A stretch of 64,000 nucleotides of DNA from JAXGMV01 sp040772085 (GCA_040772085.1 JAXGYU010000001.1:1984001-2048000); one strand, 5' to 3'. Counted from the stretch's first letter, positions 26,621 to 35,620 are shown. The notes: generated from the sequence alone by a model not told the origin. Numbers and translations: made by a program.

Positions 26621-26652
26621 CATCGGAATACGTCAGTATTCCGATGTTTTTT
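26621..26652 (+). terminator. Intrinsic terminator of the AraC/GyrI-type gene
   Basis: Arms 26621-26631 and 26636-26646 form a perfect 11-bp stem with a 4-base loop, followed by a run of T. It separates the upstream regulator from the PerR-like transcription unit. Confidence 0.9.
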
Positions 26653-26690
26653 GCTGAAATATTGGGGCTTGCATTTAGTGTTGATATTTG

Positions 26691-26705
26691 TTAGAATGAT
26701 TCTAA
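26691..26705. promoter_or_regulatory. PerR/Fur-box-like operator
   Basis: TTAGAATGATTCTAA is a perfect 7-1-7 inverted repeat and differs from the Bacillus Per-box consensus TTATAATNATTATAA by one symmetric pair. It lies 30 bases before the Fur-family gene and upstream of katA, which follows it. That fits autoregulated, peroxide-responsive control. Confidence 0.8.
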
Positions 26706-26734
26706 ACATAAAATAATAATAATTATTTGATACA

Positions 26735-27187
26735 ATGACACAAACTGAACACACCCAGGAACAAGCGATTACGCTGCTGCACGAGAAAGGCATCCAGCCT
26801 TCCTTCCAGCGCGTCAACATTCTGGCGTATATGCTGCAGTCTGACGATCACCCCACGGCTGATCACGTCCACCTCGCGCTTTCCAACCTCAAGCCGGCCA
26901 TTTCACTGGCGACCGTTTACAACACCCTCAATCTGTTTTCACTCAAGGGGCTGCTGCGGCGGCTCGATATTGATGAGTCGAAAATCCATTATGACGCGGT
27001 CTGTGAAGACCACGGTCACTTTCTCTGTCTGCAATGCGGTCAGATCTATAACTTCGAACTCAGGCTGGACGCTCTGGTCGACTCGATTCAGGGTGGATTT
27101 AAGGTGCAGGACAAAGCAATTTATTTCAAGGGAATATGCCCCGAATGTCAGCAAGTTAATACTGGTAACGGGGCCGGGAAAAATTAA
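26735..27187 (+). CDS. perR: Fur-family transcriptional repressor, PerR-like
   Basis: A 150-residue Fur-family regulator with an N-terminal winged helix (TVYNTLNLFSLKGLLRRL) and a C-terminal dimerisation domain. Structural zinc CxxC pairs are seen in CLQCG and CPEC, and a regulatory metal site region in CEDHGHFLC. It is assigned as PerR-like from the operator type and from katA lying 21 bases downstream. No clear Shine-Dalgarno precedes the ATG in the AT-rich leader. Fur or Zur function cannot be ruled out from sequence alone. Confidence 0.8.
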   Translation: MTQTEHTQEQAITLLHEKGIQPSFQRVNILAYMLQSDDHPTADHVHLALSNLKPAISLATVYNTLNLFSLKGLLRRLDIDESKIHYDAVCEDHGHFLCLQCGQIYNFELRLDALVDSIQGGFKVQDKAIYFKGICPECQQVNTGNGAGKN

Positions 27188-27208
27188 TCACACTTTCAGG
27201 AGACGATA

Positions 27209-28927
27209 ATGGCAAAAAAACCGACCAAAGCAACGCATGACCCCAAGGACCCCATGTCCAAGAATGATCTGGGCAAAGGCCTGTCGAGCCGCAATGACCG
27301 CGTGGGCAAAGACCGCAAGTTGACTCATGTCACCGGCGCGCCTGTGGCGAATAATCAAAACGCCATGACTGCCGGCAAGCGTGGTCCGCTGCTGATGCAG
27401 GATATCTGGTTCATGGAGAAAATGGCACATTTTGACCGCGAGGTGATTCCGGAGCGCCGCATGCACGCCAAGGGTTCCGGCGCGTTCGGCACTTTCACCG
27501 TTACGCATGACATCACCAAATACACCAAAGCCAAGATCTTTTCGAAGATTGGCAAGAAGACCCAGATGTTCGCGCGCTTCTCGACGGTTGCCGGCGAACG
27601 CGGCGCGGCGGATGCCGAACGCGATATCCGCGGCTTCGCACTCAAGTTCTACACCGAGGAAAGCAACTGGGACATGGTCGGCAACAACACGCCCGTGTTC
27701 TTCTTCCGCGATCCGCTCAAGTTCCCCGATCTGAACCATGCCGTCAAACGTGACCCGCGCACCAACATGCGCAGCCCCAACACCAACTGGGATTTCTGGT
27801 CATCATTGCCGGAAGCGCTGCTGCAGGTCACCATCATTATGGGCGACCGAGGCATCCCGTCATCCTACCGGCATATGCACGGCTTCAGCAGCCATGCCTA
27901 TAGCTTCATCAATGCCAAGAACCAGCGCTTCTGGGTCAAGTTCCACTTCCGCTCCGAGCAGGGCATCCTCAATCTGACCGATCAGGAAGCCGGTATAGTC
28001 GTCGGCAAGGATCGTGAGAGCCATCAGCGCGACCTGTACGAGGCGATTGAGAAGAAACAGTATCCCAAGTGGAAGATGTACGTCCAGATCATGACCGAAG
28101 AGCAGGCAGACGCGATGGTCAACAATCCGTTTGACCTGACCAAAATGTGGCTCAAGAAAGATTACCCGCTCATCCCGGTTGGCGAATTTGTGCTCGACCG
28201 CAACCCCGAGAATTACTTCGCCGAAGTCGAGCAGGCCGCCTTCGCGCCAAGCAGCGTTGTGCCCGGTATCAGCTTCTCACCTGATCGCATGCTGCAGGGC
28301 AGGCTGTTCTCGTATACCGACGCGCAGCGCTACCGCCTGGGCGTTAACCATCATCAGATCCCGGTCAACGCGCCGATGGGCATGCCCAAGGGAGCGCATA
28401 CATGGCACCGTGACGGCGCCATGCGGGTCGATGGCAACCTGGGCAGTGAGCTGCATTATGAGCCCAACAGCTACGGCAACTGGAAGGAAAGCCCGCAGCA
28501 CGAACTGCCGGTCGAACGTACCGGCGGCGATCCCTTCCGCTATGACTTCCGCGCTGATGACGATGATTACTACACCCAGCCTGGCTTGCTCTTCCGCGCC
28601 ATGACGAAAGACCAGCAGCAGGTGCTGTTCGAGAACACCGCCCGCAATATGGGTGATTCCACGTTGCAGATCAAGCACCGCCACATTTACCACTGCTACC
28701 TGGCAGACCCGGCATACGGCAAGGGCGTCGCCAAGGCGCTCGGCATCGACATCAAGACTGTCGACCTGAAACTGCCTGCCGATAATTCGCTGCAGGGCAA
28801 CCACGCCGCCAACAACGCGCACCCTGAATTGAATGTCCCCACCATGCCGGTGGATTCCGGACGTGAGATTGATACCAATCTCCCTGGCGGTTATATCAAG
28901 CCTGAGGATGATCCCTGGCTGTTGTAA
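27209..28927 (+). CDS. katA: Heme catalase (KatA type)
   Basis: A monofunctional heme catalase of 572 residues that decomposes hydrogen peroxide. The catalytic His86 lies in RRMHAKGSGAFG, the distal Asn in VGNNTPVFFFRD (159-160), and the proximal heme ligand Tyr369 in RLFSYTDAQRYRLG. It is longer than the common ~490-residue clade 3 form, owing to a basic N-terminal extension of about 50 residues and a C-terminal tail. A CAGGAG ribosome site precedes the start. It is co-transcribed with the PerR-like gene and ends at a strong terminator. Confidence 0.95.
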   Translation: MAKKPTKATHDPKDPMSKNDLGKGLSSRNDRVGKDRKLTHVTGAPVANNQNAMTAGKRGPLLMQDIWFMEKMAHFDREVIPERRMHAKGSGAFGTFTVTHDITKYTKAKIFSKIGKKTQMFARFSTVAGERGAADAERDIRGFALKFYTEESNWDMVGNNTPVFFFRDPLKFPDLNHAVKRDPRTNMRSPNTNWDFWSSLPEALLQVTIIMGDRGIPSSYRHMHGFSSHAYSFINAKNQRFWVKFHFRSEQGILNLTDQEAGIVVGKDRESHQRDLYEAIEKKQYPKWKMYVQIMTEEQADAMVNNPFDLTKMWLKKDYPLIPVGEFVLDRNPENYFAEVEQAAFAPSSVVPGISFSPDRMLQGRLFSYTDAQRYRLGVNHHQIPVNAPMGMPKGAHTWHRDGAMRVDGNLGSELHYEPNSYGNWKESPQHELPVERTGGDPFRYDFRADDDDYYTQPGLLFRAMTKDQQQVLFENTARNMGDSTLQIKHRHIYHCYLADPAYGKGVAKALGIDIKTVDLKLPADNSLQGNHAANNAHPELNVPTMPVDSGREIDTNLPGGYIKPEDDPWLL

Positions 28928-28955
28928 GATAGCGCGTTTGTTTTATTGAAGTACC

Positions 28956-28987
28956 TGGCGGGGTCTGAAAGAGGACCCCGCCATTTT
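28956..28987 (+). terminator. Intrinsic terminator of katA
   Basis: Arms 28956-28965 and 28974-28983 form a 10-bp GC-rich stem with an 8-base loop, followed by TTTT. It lies 28 bases after the katA stop. Confidence 0.9.
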
Positions 28988-29100
28988 GTCTACGTCGTGA
29001 GGGCCACGCGATCAACGCAAAGATTGAGCGCTTCCATCCGGTCTGGGATAAAATGTGTTGTAGTATTATCCTGACAGGCTGCCAATTGAAAAAACTTGGA

Positions 29101-29646
29101 ATGACCGAAACCGACCTTTTCGAGCGCACGATGGATTTCGTCGAGCGCTATGGTTATCAGTCGCTCACGCTGCGGGCGCTGGCGGAGCATGCCGGCGTAA
29201 GCGTCGGGACGCTCTACAATTACTTTGGCGACAAAGACAGCCTGCTGGATCGCATCATGACTGCTTATTGGCAGGATATTTTCGGCAGCGATTACCAGAT
29301 CATCGTCAAGGCGGGCATGGATTACATTAGCACGCTGGAAAAGGTGTACCAGCACATCAACCGGCGCAGCCGGCATTTCCATAAGGTATTCAGCCTCCGG
29401 GATGTCGGATCGCTGCATAAGGAAATGGCGTTCATTCAAGCCAAGCGCAACACGATGGCGCTGGTTCAGCGAAAACTGGATGAGATACTGGATCAATTCC
29501 CGAATGAAAAAGCAAAGGTGCTCGCGGCGATAGGGGATGAAGCTGGTTACTCACGGCTGGTGGTCGAGAACATTGAACTGCTGATGCGTCAGAATAGTCA
29601 CGAGCTGGGCACATTTGGCGCGTTGCTGCGCTGTCTGGTGAAGTAG
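29101..29646 (+). CDS. TetR/AcrR-family transcriptional regulator
   Basis: A 181-residue TetR-family protein with an N-terminal helix-turn-helix (TLRALAEHAGVSVGTLYNYF) and a helical C-terminal ligand domain. ATG 29101 is preferred to an in-frame ATG at 29053, since the extra residues do not belong to the domain. It precedes two membrane-protein genes on the same strand that may be its targets. The ligand is unknown. Confidence 0.85.
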   Translation: MTETDLFERTMDFVERYGYQSLTLRALAEHAGVSVGTLYNYFGDKDSLLDRIMTAYWQDIFGSDYQIIVKAGMDYISTLEKVYQHINRRSRHFHKVFSLRDVGSLHKEMAFIQAKRNTMALVQRKLDEILDQFPNEKAKVLAAIGDEAGYSRLVVENIELLMRQNSHELGTFGALLRCLVK

Positions 29647-29771
29647 TTCATCCCATATACTAACGTGAACGAAGGTTTATTCGAGTCTTGCATTCATGGC
29701 AGGGCAATGTTATATTTCCGCATAATGAACATAGTTCAAAATGGTGCCGGAATGACATCGAAGAAGGATGA

Positions 29772-30290
29772 ATGCGGTTTCTGAAAGTCAAACGAAAACA
29801 ATTGCTGCTGATTGCCGGCTTGGTCTGGACACTGGCAGGTTTCATGGTCGCGCGCATGGGCATGGTGGCGCTGGTCAGGGAACATTGGCGCTGGTATCTG
29901 ATTCTCGGCGCGCTGGTGGTGATGCTGATCTTCTATCTGCTGATCTTCTCCCATCTGGTTTACCGGCATGAGCGGCGCATCCGGTCATACGCTGAGGCGT
30001 ACCAGCCCTTCTGGCGCTTTTTTGATTTGAAATCGTACCTGTTTGTGGTGGTGATGATGGGCGGCGGCATCCTGGCGCGCAGGCAGGGGCTGGTGCCTGC
30101 GTGGTTCATGGCTTTCTTTTATACTGGCCTGGGCATCGCCTTGTTTAGCTGCGGGCTGCGTTTTCTGATCAGGTGGCTGAGTTATGACCAGGGGCAGCAC
30201 CTGATCGCCCGCTTTGAAAAATGGATCGATAAGGAAGAGTTAACGCTGCTTCACGTAGCGCCAGATGACATCAAGGAGATTAAGCAATGA
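29772..30290 (+). CDS. Membrane protein of unknown function, four helices
   Basis: A 172-residue protein with four predicted membrane helices (about residues 10-28, 42-62, 92-108 and 116-136). A basic loop lies between helices 2 and 3 and a charged C-terminal tail of about 35 residues follows helix 4. The family is not recognised. Its stop overlaps the start of the DUF2871 gene (ATGA), so the products are made together. Confidence 0.75.
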   Translation: MRFLKVKRKQLLLIAGLVWTLAGFMVARMGMVALVREHWRWYLILGALVVMLIFYLLIFSHLVYRHERRIRSYAEAYQPFWRFFDLKSYLFVVVMMGGGILARRQGLVPAWFMAFFYTGLGIALFSCGLRFLIRWLSYDQGQHLIARFEKWIDKEELTLLHVAPDDIKEIKQ

Positions 30291-30697
30291 AAAAAGTACT
30301 GCGTGCAAGCCTGATCTATGTTGTGCTGGGATTGCTGGCGGGTGTTTATTACCGCGAGCTCACCCGCTCGTTAGGATTTACCGGTCAGACGATGCTGAGC
30401 AATGTGCATCCGCATCTGATTGTTCTGGGAGGCATCTTCCCATTGGTGCTGCAGCTGGTCGCGGCGCAGGTCAAACGCAGCCTGACGGATATGAAATGGG
30501 CTTATGGTTTTTATAATGGCGGTCTGGCGTTGACCGTGGTCATGATGCTGGTGCGCGGCACGCTCCAGGCGCAGGGTACGGTGTTCACCAGCGGCATGAA
30601 TGGCATGCTGGCCGGCATCGCCGGCATTGGTCACGGTATGCTGGGCATCGCCCTGACCGTGATGCTGTACAAGCTCTACAAATCCCTCCCGGGATAG
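30287..30697 (+). CDS. DUF2871 family membrane protein
   Basis: A 136-residue protein with four hydrophobic helices and the DUF2871 pattern: GVYYRELTRSLGFTGQ after the first helix, then NVHPHLIVLGGIFPLV with conserved His residues. Helices and histidines recall small heme or copper-binding membrane modules, but function is unknown. It is translationally coupled to the preceding membrane protein. A weak inverted repeat follows before the REP-like array. Confidence 0.8.
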   Translation: MKKVLRASLIYVVLGLLAGVYYRELTRSLGFTGQTMLSNVHPHLIVLGGIFPLVLQLVAAQVKRSLTDMKWAYGFYNGGLALTVVMMLVRGTLQAQGTVFTSGMNGMLAGIAGIGHGMLGIALTVMLYKLYKSLPG

Positions 30698-31411
30698 AGG
30701 GATATTATGATGTAGGGCGGGAGCCGCTTATGCTCCCGCCGCAATTTTATACATCGGTTCGATACATAGCGCCGAATCGTTTCCATCAGGCAGTAGGGTC
30801 GATAGCAAGCCATACTATGCAAATGTAGGGCGGGAGCTGCTTCTGCTCCCGCCAGATTGATTCAATCCAACTTCAAAAATGTGGATGTCAGGTTCATGAT
30901 GTAGGGTTTTCGGGAGCCGCTTTGCTCCCGCCGCTATCCGTGGCTCATTTTCTCGTACAGATCGGTACTTCAAAAATGTGGGTGTCGCTTTTGCTCCCGC
31001 CAGATTGTTCATCCATCAAAAAATTTGGTGGTACGATCCGTGAGTCAGGTTCATACTACAAGTAATTACAAGGTTTTCCCGCCAGTCCGTTTGGTAGGTA
31101 CGGGTTATCACGATTGAAGGATTTCAATTTGGCGGGTTATCCTTGAAGCAATTTGGCGGGTCGAAGGACGCGACCCGCCTATCCGTGGCTCACCCCAACC
31201 TGGTCTCTCGCGCTATCCGTGACTCATGTTTCTCGTACAGATCACGATTGTCCTTACAATTGGATTTCAATTAACGCGGGTTAAAGGCCGAAGGACGCGA
31301 CCCGCGCTATCCGTGACTCATGTTTCTCGTACAGATCGTGGTAATTAACAAGGCCTTGAAGCAGATGTAGATATAGGGCGGGAGCCGTTTTTGCTCCCGC
31401 CAATTCCAATT
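30698..31411. repeat. REP-like hairpin array, left of the RAYT gene
   Basis: A gene-free stretch of hairpins introduced by GTAGGG. GGCGGGAGC...GCTCCCGCC stems lie at 30716-30740, 30830-30854 and 31377-31401, with a shorter one at 30911-30930. A GGCGGGTC...GACCCGCC stem lies at 31155-31179, and partly decayed copies near 30985-31005 and 31275-31310. The linkers also repeat, for example the CTATCCGTG(A/G)CTCA...CTCGTACAGATC segment. Both hairpin types recur right of the transposase. Confidence 0.9.
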
Positions 31412-31927
31412 TCATTCGCCAAATTTTGTCCGCGGTGCTTCCGAGTATCTTCCAAAGCTAAATTCGTATAAACCATCCCGCATGTAGTAGCTCAAGCTCG
31501 ACCACTTCCATTCGGATGGGTCCGCAACAAGGCCATGTTTAGCCGCATTGTAGTGAATATAATCCAGATGATTGTGCCAGTCCTCTTGATCTCGTATCGT
31601 GTGCTCCCAAAATCGCGCTTGCCACAAATCCGTATGTTTTTCTTCGGACATGCGTGCTTTATAAGATTTTGAAAAATATTGTTTGAATAAACTCACGCGC
31701 ATGGAGAAATTGGCGGTCTCTTCCGGCAAATGAATCATTGCATGAATATGGTCAGGCAAAATCGAGAAGGCGATTATCTTGGTAGGCCACCGCGGGAGGA
31801 TCCTCCGGAAGCCTTCCTTCAGGCAATTAAAAGCAAATTCGGATGTAAATAATTCTCGACGATTGGCTGCGACCAATGTCAAGAAATATGTTCCACCCGT
31901 TTCGTAGTTTCTTCTGTAATCCGGCAT
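31412..31927 (-). CDS. REP-associated tyrosine transposase (RAYT, Y1/TnpA-REP family)
   Basis: A 171-residue single-strand DNA nuclease of the HUH superfamily. The HUH metal motif is His60-Ile-His62 in LPDHIHAMIHLPE, and the YIHYN motif (Tyr123/126) holds the likely nucleophile. The end PSEWKWSSLSYY is typical of RAYTs. ATG 31927 is preferred over an in-frame start 7 codons upstream. The gene sits inside the REP-like hairpin array, the expected arrangement for RAYTs, which recognise such hairpins and probably spread them. There are no insertion-sequence ends; it looks domesticated. Confidence 0.9.
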   Translation of the reverse strand: MPDYRRNYETGGTYFLTLVAANRRELFTSEFAFNCLKEGFRRILPRWPTKIIAFSILPDHIHAMIHLPEETANFSMRVSLFKQYFSKSYKARMSEEKHTDLWQARFWEHTIRDQEDWHNHLDYIHYNAAKHGLVADPSEWKWSSLSYYMRDGLYEFSFGRYSEAPRTKFGE

Positions 31928-31948
31928 GGAGTTAATTTTACATGCCAA

Positions 31949-32447
31949 GATAGATTTATTATGAGTTTGTGCAATGTGTGTATTGATTGATGTGATGTAT
32001 TTTGGCGGATCAAAGAACGTGATCCGCCCTACCTTTGGGGATTTACAGGAAATGAAGCAAATGTAGGGCGGGAGCCGATTTTGCTCCCGCCAGTTCGATT
32101 CAATCGATCTTTATGAATGCGGATCATCATAATCGTCTTTACAAATGGTTTTCAATTTGGTAGGCACGGGTTTTCCGTGTGACAGATTGGCGGGTCGAAG
32201 GACGCGACCCGCCCTACTCCCGACCTGTTCTCCGGTAAAGATGGTGGTAATTAATATGGCCATGGAGCAAATGTAGGGCGGGAGCCGCTTTTGCTCCCGC
32301 CAGTTCGATTCAATCGATCTTCATGAATGCGGATGATCAAAATCGTCTTTACGAATGGTTTTCAATTTGGTAGGCACGGGTTATCCGTGAAGCAATTTGG
32401 CGGGTCGAAGGACGCAGGCCGCCTTACGCCAAGGCACTTCACGCGGA
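31949..32447. repeat. REP-like hairpin array, right of the RAYT gene
   Basis: Hairpins: GGCGGATC...GATCCGCC at 32004-32028, GGCGGGAGC...GCTCCCGCC at 32067-32091 and 32277-32301, GGCGGGTC...GACCCGCC at 32189-32213, and a decayed copy of the last from about 32399. The unit from 32062 to about 32213 recurs from 32272 to about 32423 with few changes, including its linker, giving a tandem period of 210 bases. No gene is seen in this stretch. Confidence 0.9.
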
Positions 32448-33188
32448 CTAAGTTGATATCCTGTATCTCGCCACATCAACCAGCCCACCCTTCGGCTTGA
32501 CTGCCGGATCGCACAACTCACGCTGCCAGGTGTAGCCATACTCGGCCAGCGCCAGCTCAAGCACCAGCAGGAAGATGCCCATGTCGATATTGTTGAAATA
32601 ATTACGCGTGCGCGGCGGCATGTAGGTCAGATAACGCGTGGTGCGCCGTACCGTGATCAACCCGTCCGCGCTGGTCACGCGCCAGGGCTGTGAGTTGGTG
32701 GCGCTGGGGGCATGGCGTGCGGCTTCGATCACCCGCCGGTCGAAGTCGCCTTCCCAGATGGTTGCGGCAGACCGGCGCCGTGTCTCGCTGAAATCCTGAC
32801 GAAATTCCTGCGGCTTGCTCTTGCCAAACACCTGCATGATGATGAACCTGAGCCCGTCGCTCGTGTTGGCTTCCTTCGCCATACCATACCAGCAGGCACC
32901 GATATCCTGTGACGCGAACCACAAATCCATCTGCTCCAGCATAAAACCGCAATTGAGCAGCGCCTGAGCGCCTGGTTCGGAGAAAAACAGCAGTGCGTGC
33001 TGACCAAACAATGCGCCAGTCTGCTCTCGCGGAACGATCTCCAGCCGGGTTTTGATATCGGGATAGAGCGGTACCAGCGCCTTGAATCGATCGCGGATCG
33101 ACTCAAGCTCGGCCATACTGAGCGTCAGACTGCTGTCAAACGCGCGCATTGATTTACGCTTCGCGATCATGGGGAAAAGTGTTTGCAT
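32448..33188 (-). CDS. Nitroreductase-family protein (TM1586-like)
   Basis: A 246-residue FMN-dependent nitroreductase-fold protein. The N-terminal IAKRKSMRAFD and the internal AARHAPSATNSQPWRV segment are the FMN-phosphate and family signatures. The two-half arrangement is that of the TM1586-type putative nitroreductases. The AGGTGA ribosome site supports the start. It lies divergent from the C45 hydrolase gene. The physiological acceptor is unknown. Confidence 0.85.
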   Translation of the reverse strand: MQTLFPMIAKRKSMRAFDSSLTLSMAELESIRDRFKALVPLYPDIKTRLEIVPREQTGALFGQHALLFFSEPGAQALLNCGFMLEQMDLWFASQDIGACWYGMAKEANTSDGLRFIIMQVFGKSKPQEFRQDFSETRRRSAATIWEGDFDRRVIEAARHAPSATNSQPWRVTSADGLITVRRTTRYLTYMPPRTRNYFNNIDMGIFLLVLELALAEYGYTWQRELCDPAVKPKGGLVDVARYRIST

Positions 33189-33222
33189 ATGTCACCTGGA
33201 ACGATGGAATTTCTAGCGCTAC

Positions 33223-33228
33223 TATAAT
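33223..33228 (+). promoter_or_regulatory. -10 element of the first C45 hydrolase gene
   Basis: TATAAT lies 17 bases before the start codon, inside GCTACTATAATTA, and is followed by a GAGGTGA ribosome site. The same block (CTACTATAATTA then GAGGTGA) precedes the paralogue at 56582. No -35 box is obvious, and the leader would be very short. Confidence 0.45.
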
Positions 33229-33245
33229 TATAGTGAGGTGATCCC

Positions 33246-34364
33246 ATGAGTGATAATCAAATTCTTCCGCTATTTAAATTGTCCGGCACGTCCTATGAGA
33301 TTGGCTTCCAGCACGGCGAGCAATGCAAGCCGCAGATCATGAAAACAATCGATTGTTATCGATCGCTGTTTAAAGATTTTGCCAATATGGAGTGGGAGCG
33401 CGCCAAGGAACTTTCGCGCAATTTCATCGATATCATCAGCGCCTACAACGCCGATTATCTCGAGGAGATCCGCGGTGTGGCTGATGGCGCCGGCCTGGAT
33501 TTTGAGGATATCCTGGCGCTTAATTGCCGCAGCGAACTGGCATTTGCCGGCGCCTATCTGGATGACATGTTCCGCCGCGAGGGTTGCACCTCCATTGGCG
33601 TCAACAGCGATGCCGGCTTGCATGGTGACTCGTGGCTGGCGCAAAACTGGGATTGGCGGCTAGTTCAACGCCAGGCAGTGGTGCAGTTGCAGATCACCCA
33701 GACCAACGGCAAACCGCGAATTCACATGCTCACCGAAGCCGGCATTATTGGCAAGCTGGGTCTCAACAGCTATGGGGTTGCCACGACACTAAACGCGATC
33801 TCGACCAACGCCGCGCCGAATGGCGTGCCGCTGCACCTGATTCTACGCGGCATGCTGGACAGCAACTCGCTGACCGCCGCGATGATAGCCGCCGTACGCA
33901 GCCCGATCGGCTGCTGCGCCAACATCATGACCGGCAGCCGCTGCGGCGAGGTGGTGGACCTCGAAATTGAGAATGAAGATTTTGACGTGCTCTACCCCAA
34001 GGATGGCATCCTGCTGCATACCAATCATTTCCTCAGCCCACGCCTGCCGCGCGCGCCGAGAAAGGATCAGGGCAAGTATACGGCGCCGACCAGCTTCGTC
34101 CGCCTGGGCATGGCGGAGCGGCTGATCAAGCCGCATGCGGGTAAGATCGACCAGACGGTTATCGGCAATGTTCTCAAGTCACACTTCGAATTTCCCGCTG
34201 GCATCTGCGGTCATGAGGATCCGACACTGCAGCCGATCTATCGCATGGGCACCGTTTTCTCGATGATCATCAACCTCAGTCAGCGGCGGCTGTGGCTGGC
34301 AAAAGGCTTCCCGTGTGATACGCCTTACGAGGAAGTGGATCTGAGCTTCTTTGACGAGGCATAA
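33246..34364 (+). CDS. C45-family autoproteolytic acyltransferase/hydrolase (Ntn fold), copy 1
   Basis: A 372-residue Ntn-hydrolase of the acyl-CoA:6-aminopenicillanate acyltransferase (peptidase C45) family. The likely autoprocessing site is before Cys114 in REGCTSIGVN, giving a small N-terminal alpha subunit and a beta subunit whose new N-terminal Cys is the nucleophile. Members cleave or transfer acyl groups on amides. NWDWR at about residue 136 is a family motif. A close paralogue lies at 56582-57715. The natural substrate, probably an N-acyl amino acid or peptide, is inferred only. Confidence 0.88.
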   Translation: MSDNQILPLFKLSGTSYEIGFQHGEQCKPQIMKTIDCYRSLFKDFANMEWERAKELSRNFIDIISAYNADYLEEIRGVADGAGLDFEDILALNCRSELAFAGAYLDDMFRREGCTSIGVNSDAGLHGDSWLAQNWDWRLVQRQAVVQLQITQTNGKPRIHMLTEAGIIGKLGLNSYGVATTLNAISTNAAPNGVPLHLILRGMLDSNSLTAAMIAAVRSPIGCCANIMTGSRCGEVVDLEIENEDFDVLYPKDGILLHTNHFLSPRLPRAPRKDQGKYTAPTSFVRLGMAERLIKPHAGKIDQTVIGNVLKSHFEFPAGICGHEDPTLQPIYRMGTVFSMIINLSQRRLWLAKGFPCDTPYEEVDLSFFDEA

Positions 34365-34378
34365 TCTTCGGCAATATT

Positions 34379-34413
34379 ACAAACAGCCCCGGTGTCTTCC
34401 CGGGGCTGTTTGT
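34379..34413. terminator. Bidirectional terminator
   Basis: Perfect 14-bp inverted repeat, arms 34379-34392 and 34400-34413 with a 7-base loop. Its ends are A- and T-rich on both strands. It lies between the convergent C45 (+) and M20D (-) genes. Confidence 0.88.
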
Positions 34414-34426
34414 CGGTAGAAGAAAC

Positions 34427-35620
34427 CTATTCGGTCAAAAAGGTATTAGCCAGCTTGCTGAAAATCGCCGGCCCCATATAGAATAGCCCTTCATCCACAT
34501 CGAATTTCGGGTTGTGGTGAGCGTAGCAAACGCCGCCGATCGCGCCAGGATTTTGAAGGAAGAAGAACGCGCCAGGCACTTCCTGCAGGAAATAGGAGAA
34601 GTCCTCGCCGCCCATCAGGGCATCCTTCATTTCGACCAGCGTGCCGGCCGGGAAGAGTTCTTCGAGAGAAGTAATCGCCTTTTGCGTGAACTCCGCGTCG
34701 TTGATCAGGGCAGGGTACTTGAACTCATAGGTGATGTCCACTTTGACGTCCATGGCAGCCGCGATACCTTCCGCGATTGTCTTCATCCGGTCAGCGACAA
34801 ATTTGCGTACCTCGGGATCCAGCGTCCGGACAGTGCCTTCCAGCTCCACTTTGTCGGGCAGAATGTTCTGGTTGAAACCGCCGGTCACGCGGGTAATGGA
34901 GAGCACAACCGGTTCACTTGCTTTGATATTGCGTGATTTAATGGTCTGCAAGGCGACGATCAACTGTCCAGCCGCGACGACGGGGTCCTTCGACACTTCA
35001 GGGTAGGCGCCATGCGAGCCCAAACCGTTAATCGTGATCAGGAACCGGTCGGGAGCCGCCATGAGCGCGCCGCTGCGCCACAGGATCTTGCCCGATTCGG
35101 CTCCGGTGATCAACTGGCCTTCATGAATGCCGGCGATATAGTCGACCTTGGCATCGCGCAGCGCGCCTTCCTTGATCATTGGCTCAGCGCCGCCGGGATA
35201 CTCCTCGCCTGGCTGGAAGATCAAAGCCACGCGGCCGGTGAAGTTCTCTCGTTCGGACATCAGCAGTTTGCCGGTACCGAGCAGCATGGCGGTGTGACCA
35301 TCATGACCACAGGCGTGCATGAGCCCGTTGGTGGCAGCAAAAGGCAGACCGGTCGCCTCAGGCAGCGGCAGGGCATCCATATCGGCACGCAGCCCCAATG
35401 TCTTGGCGTTCGGTCCGGGTTTGCCCTCGATGATCGCGACCATGGCATTGCCGTCCATATAGTTGGTATAGGGGATGCCGAGCAGGTCGAGCTGTTCCTT
35501 CACATAGGCAGTCGTTTTGGGCAATTCATTGCCGAGCTCGGGAATCTGGTGCAGGTGACGCCGCCAGGCAATCATGTCTGGTAATAGTGCTTTTGATTTT
35601 TCAATTATGTTTGTGATCAT
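34427..35620 (-). CDS. M20D-family amidohydrolase (HipO/AbgB/IAA-amino acid hydrolase type)
   Basis: A 397-residue zinc amidohydrolase. It has RADMDALP, the metal site ACGHDGHTAMLLG and EEYPGGAEPM, all characteristic of the M20D group that hydrolyses N-acyl amino acids such as hippurate or indoleacetyl-amino acids. The family's catalytic Cys/His/Glu ligands are all present. A GGGAGAG ribosome site supports the start. It lies 140 bases downstream of the ornithine-cyclodeaminase-like gene on the same strand; a terminator between them suggests partly separate transcription. Confidence 0.9.
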   Translation of the reverse strand: MITNIIEKSKALLPDMIAWRRHLHQIPELGNELPKTTAYVKEQLDLLGIPYTNYMDGNAMVAIIEGKPGPNAKTLGLRADMDALPLPEATGLPFAATNGLMHACGHDGHTAMLLGTGKLLMSERENFTGRVALIFQPGEEYPGGAEPMIKEGALRDAKVDYIAGIHEGQLITGAESGKILWRSGALMAAPDRFLITINGLGSHGAYPEVSKDPVVAAGQLIVALQTIKSRNIKASEPVVLSITRVTGGFNQNILPDKVELEGTVRTLDPEVRKFVADRMKTIAEGIAAAMDVKVDITYEFKYPALINDAEFTQKAITSLEELFPAGTLVEMKDALMGGEDFSYFLQEVPGAFFFLQNPGAIGGVCYAHHNPKFDVDEGLFYMGPAIFSKLANTFLTE

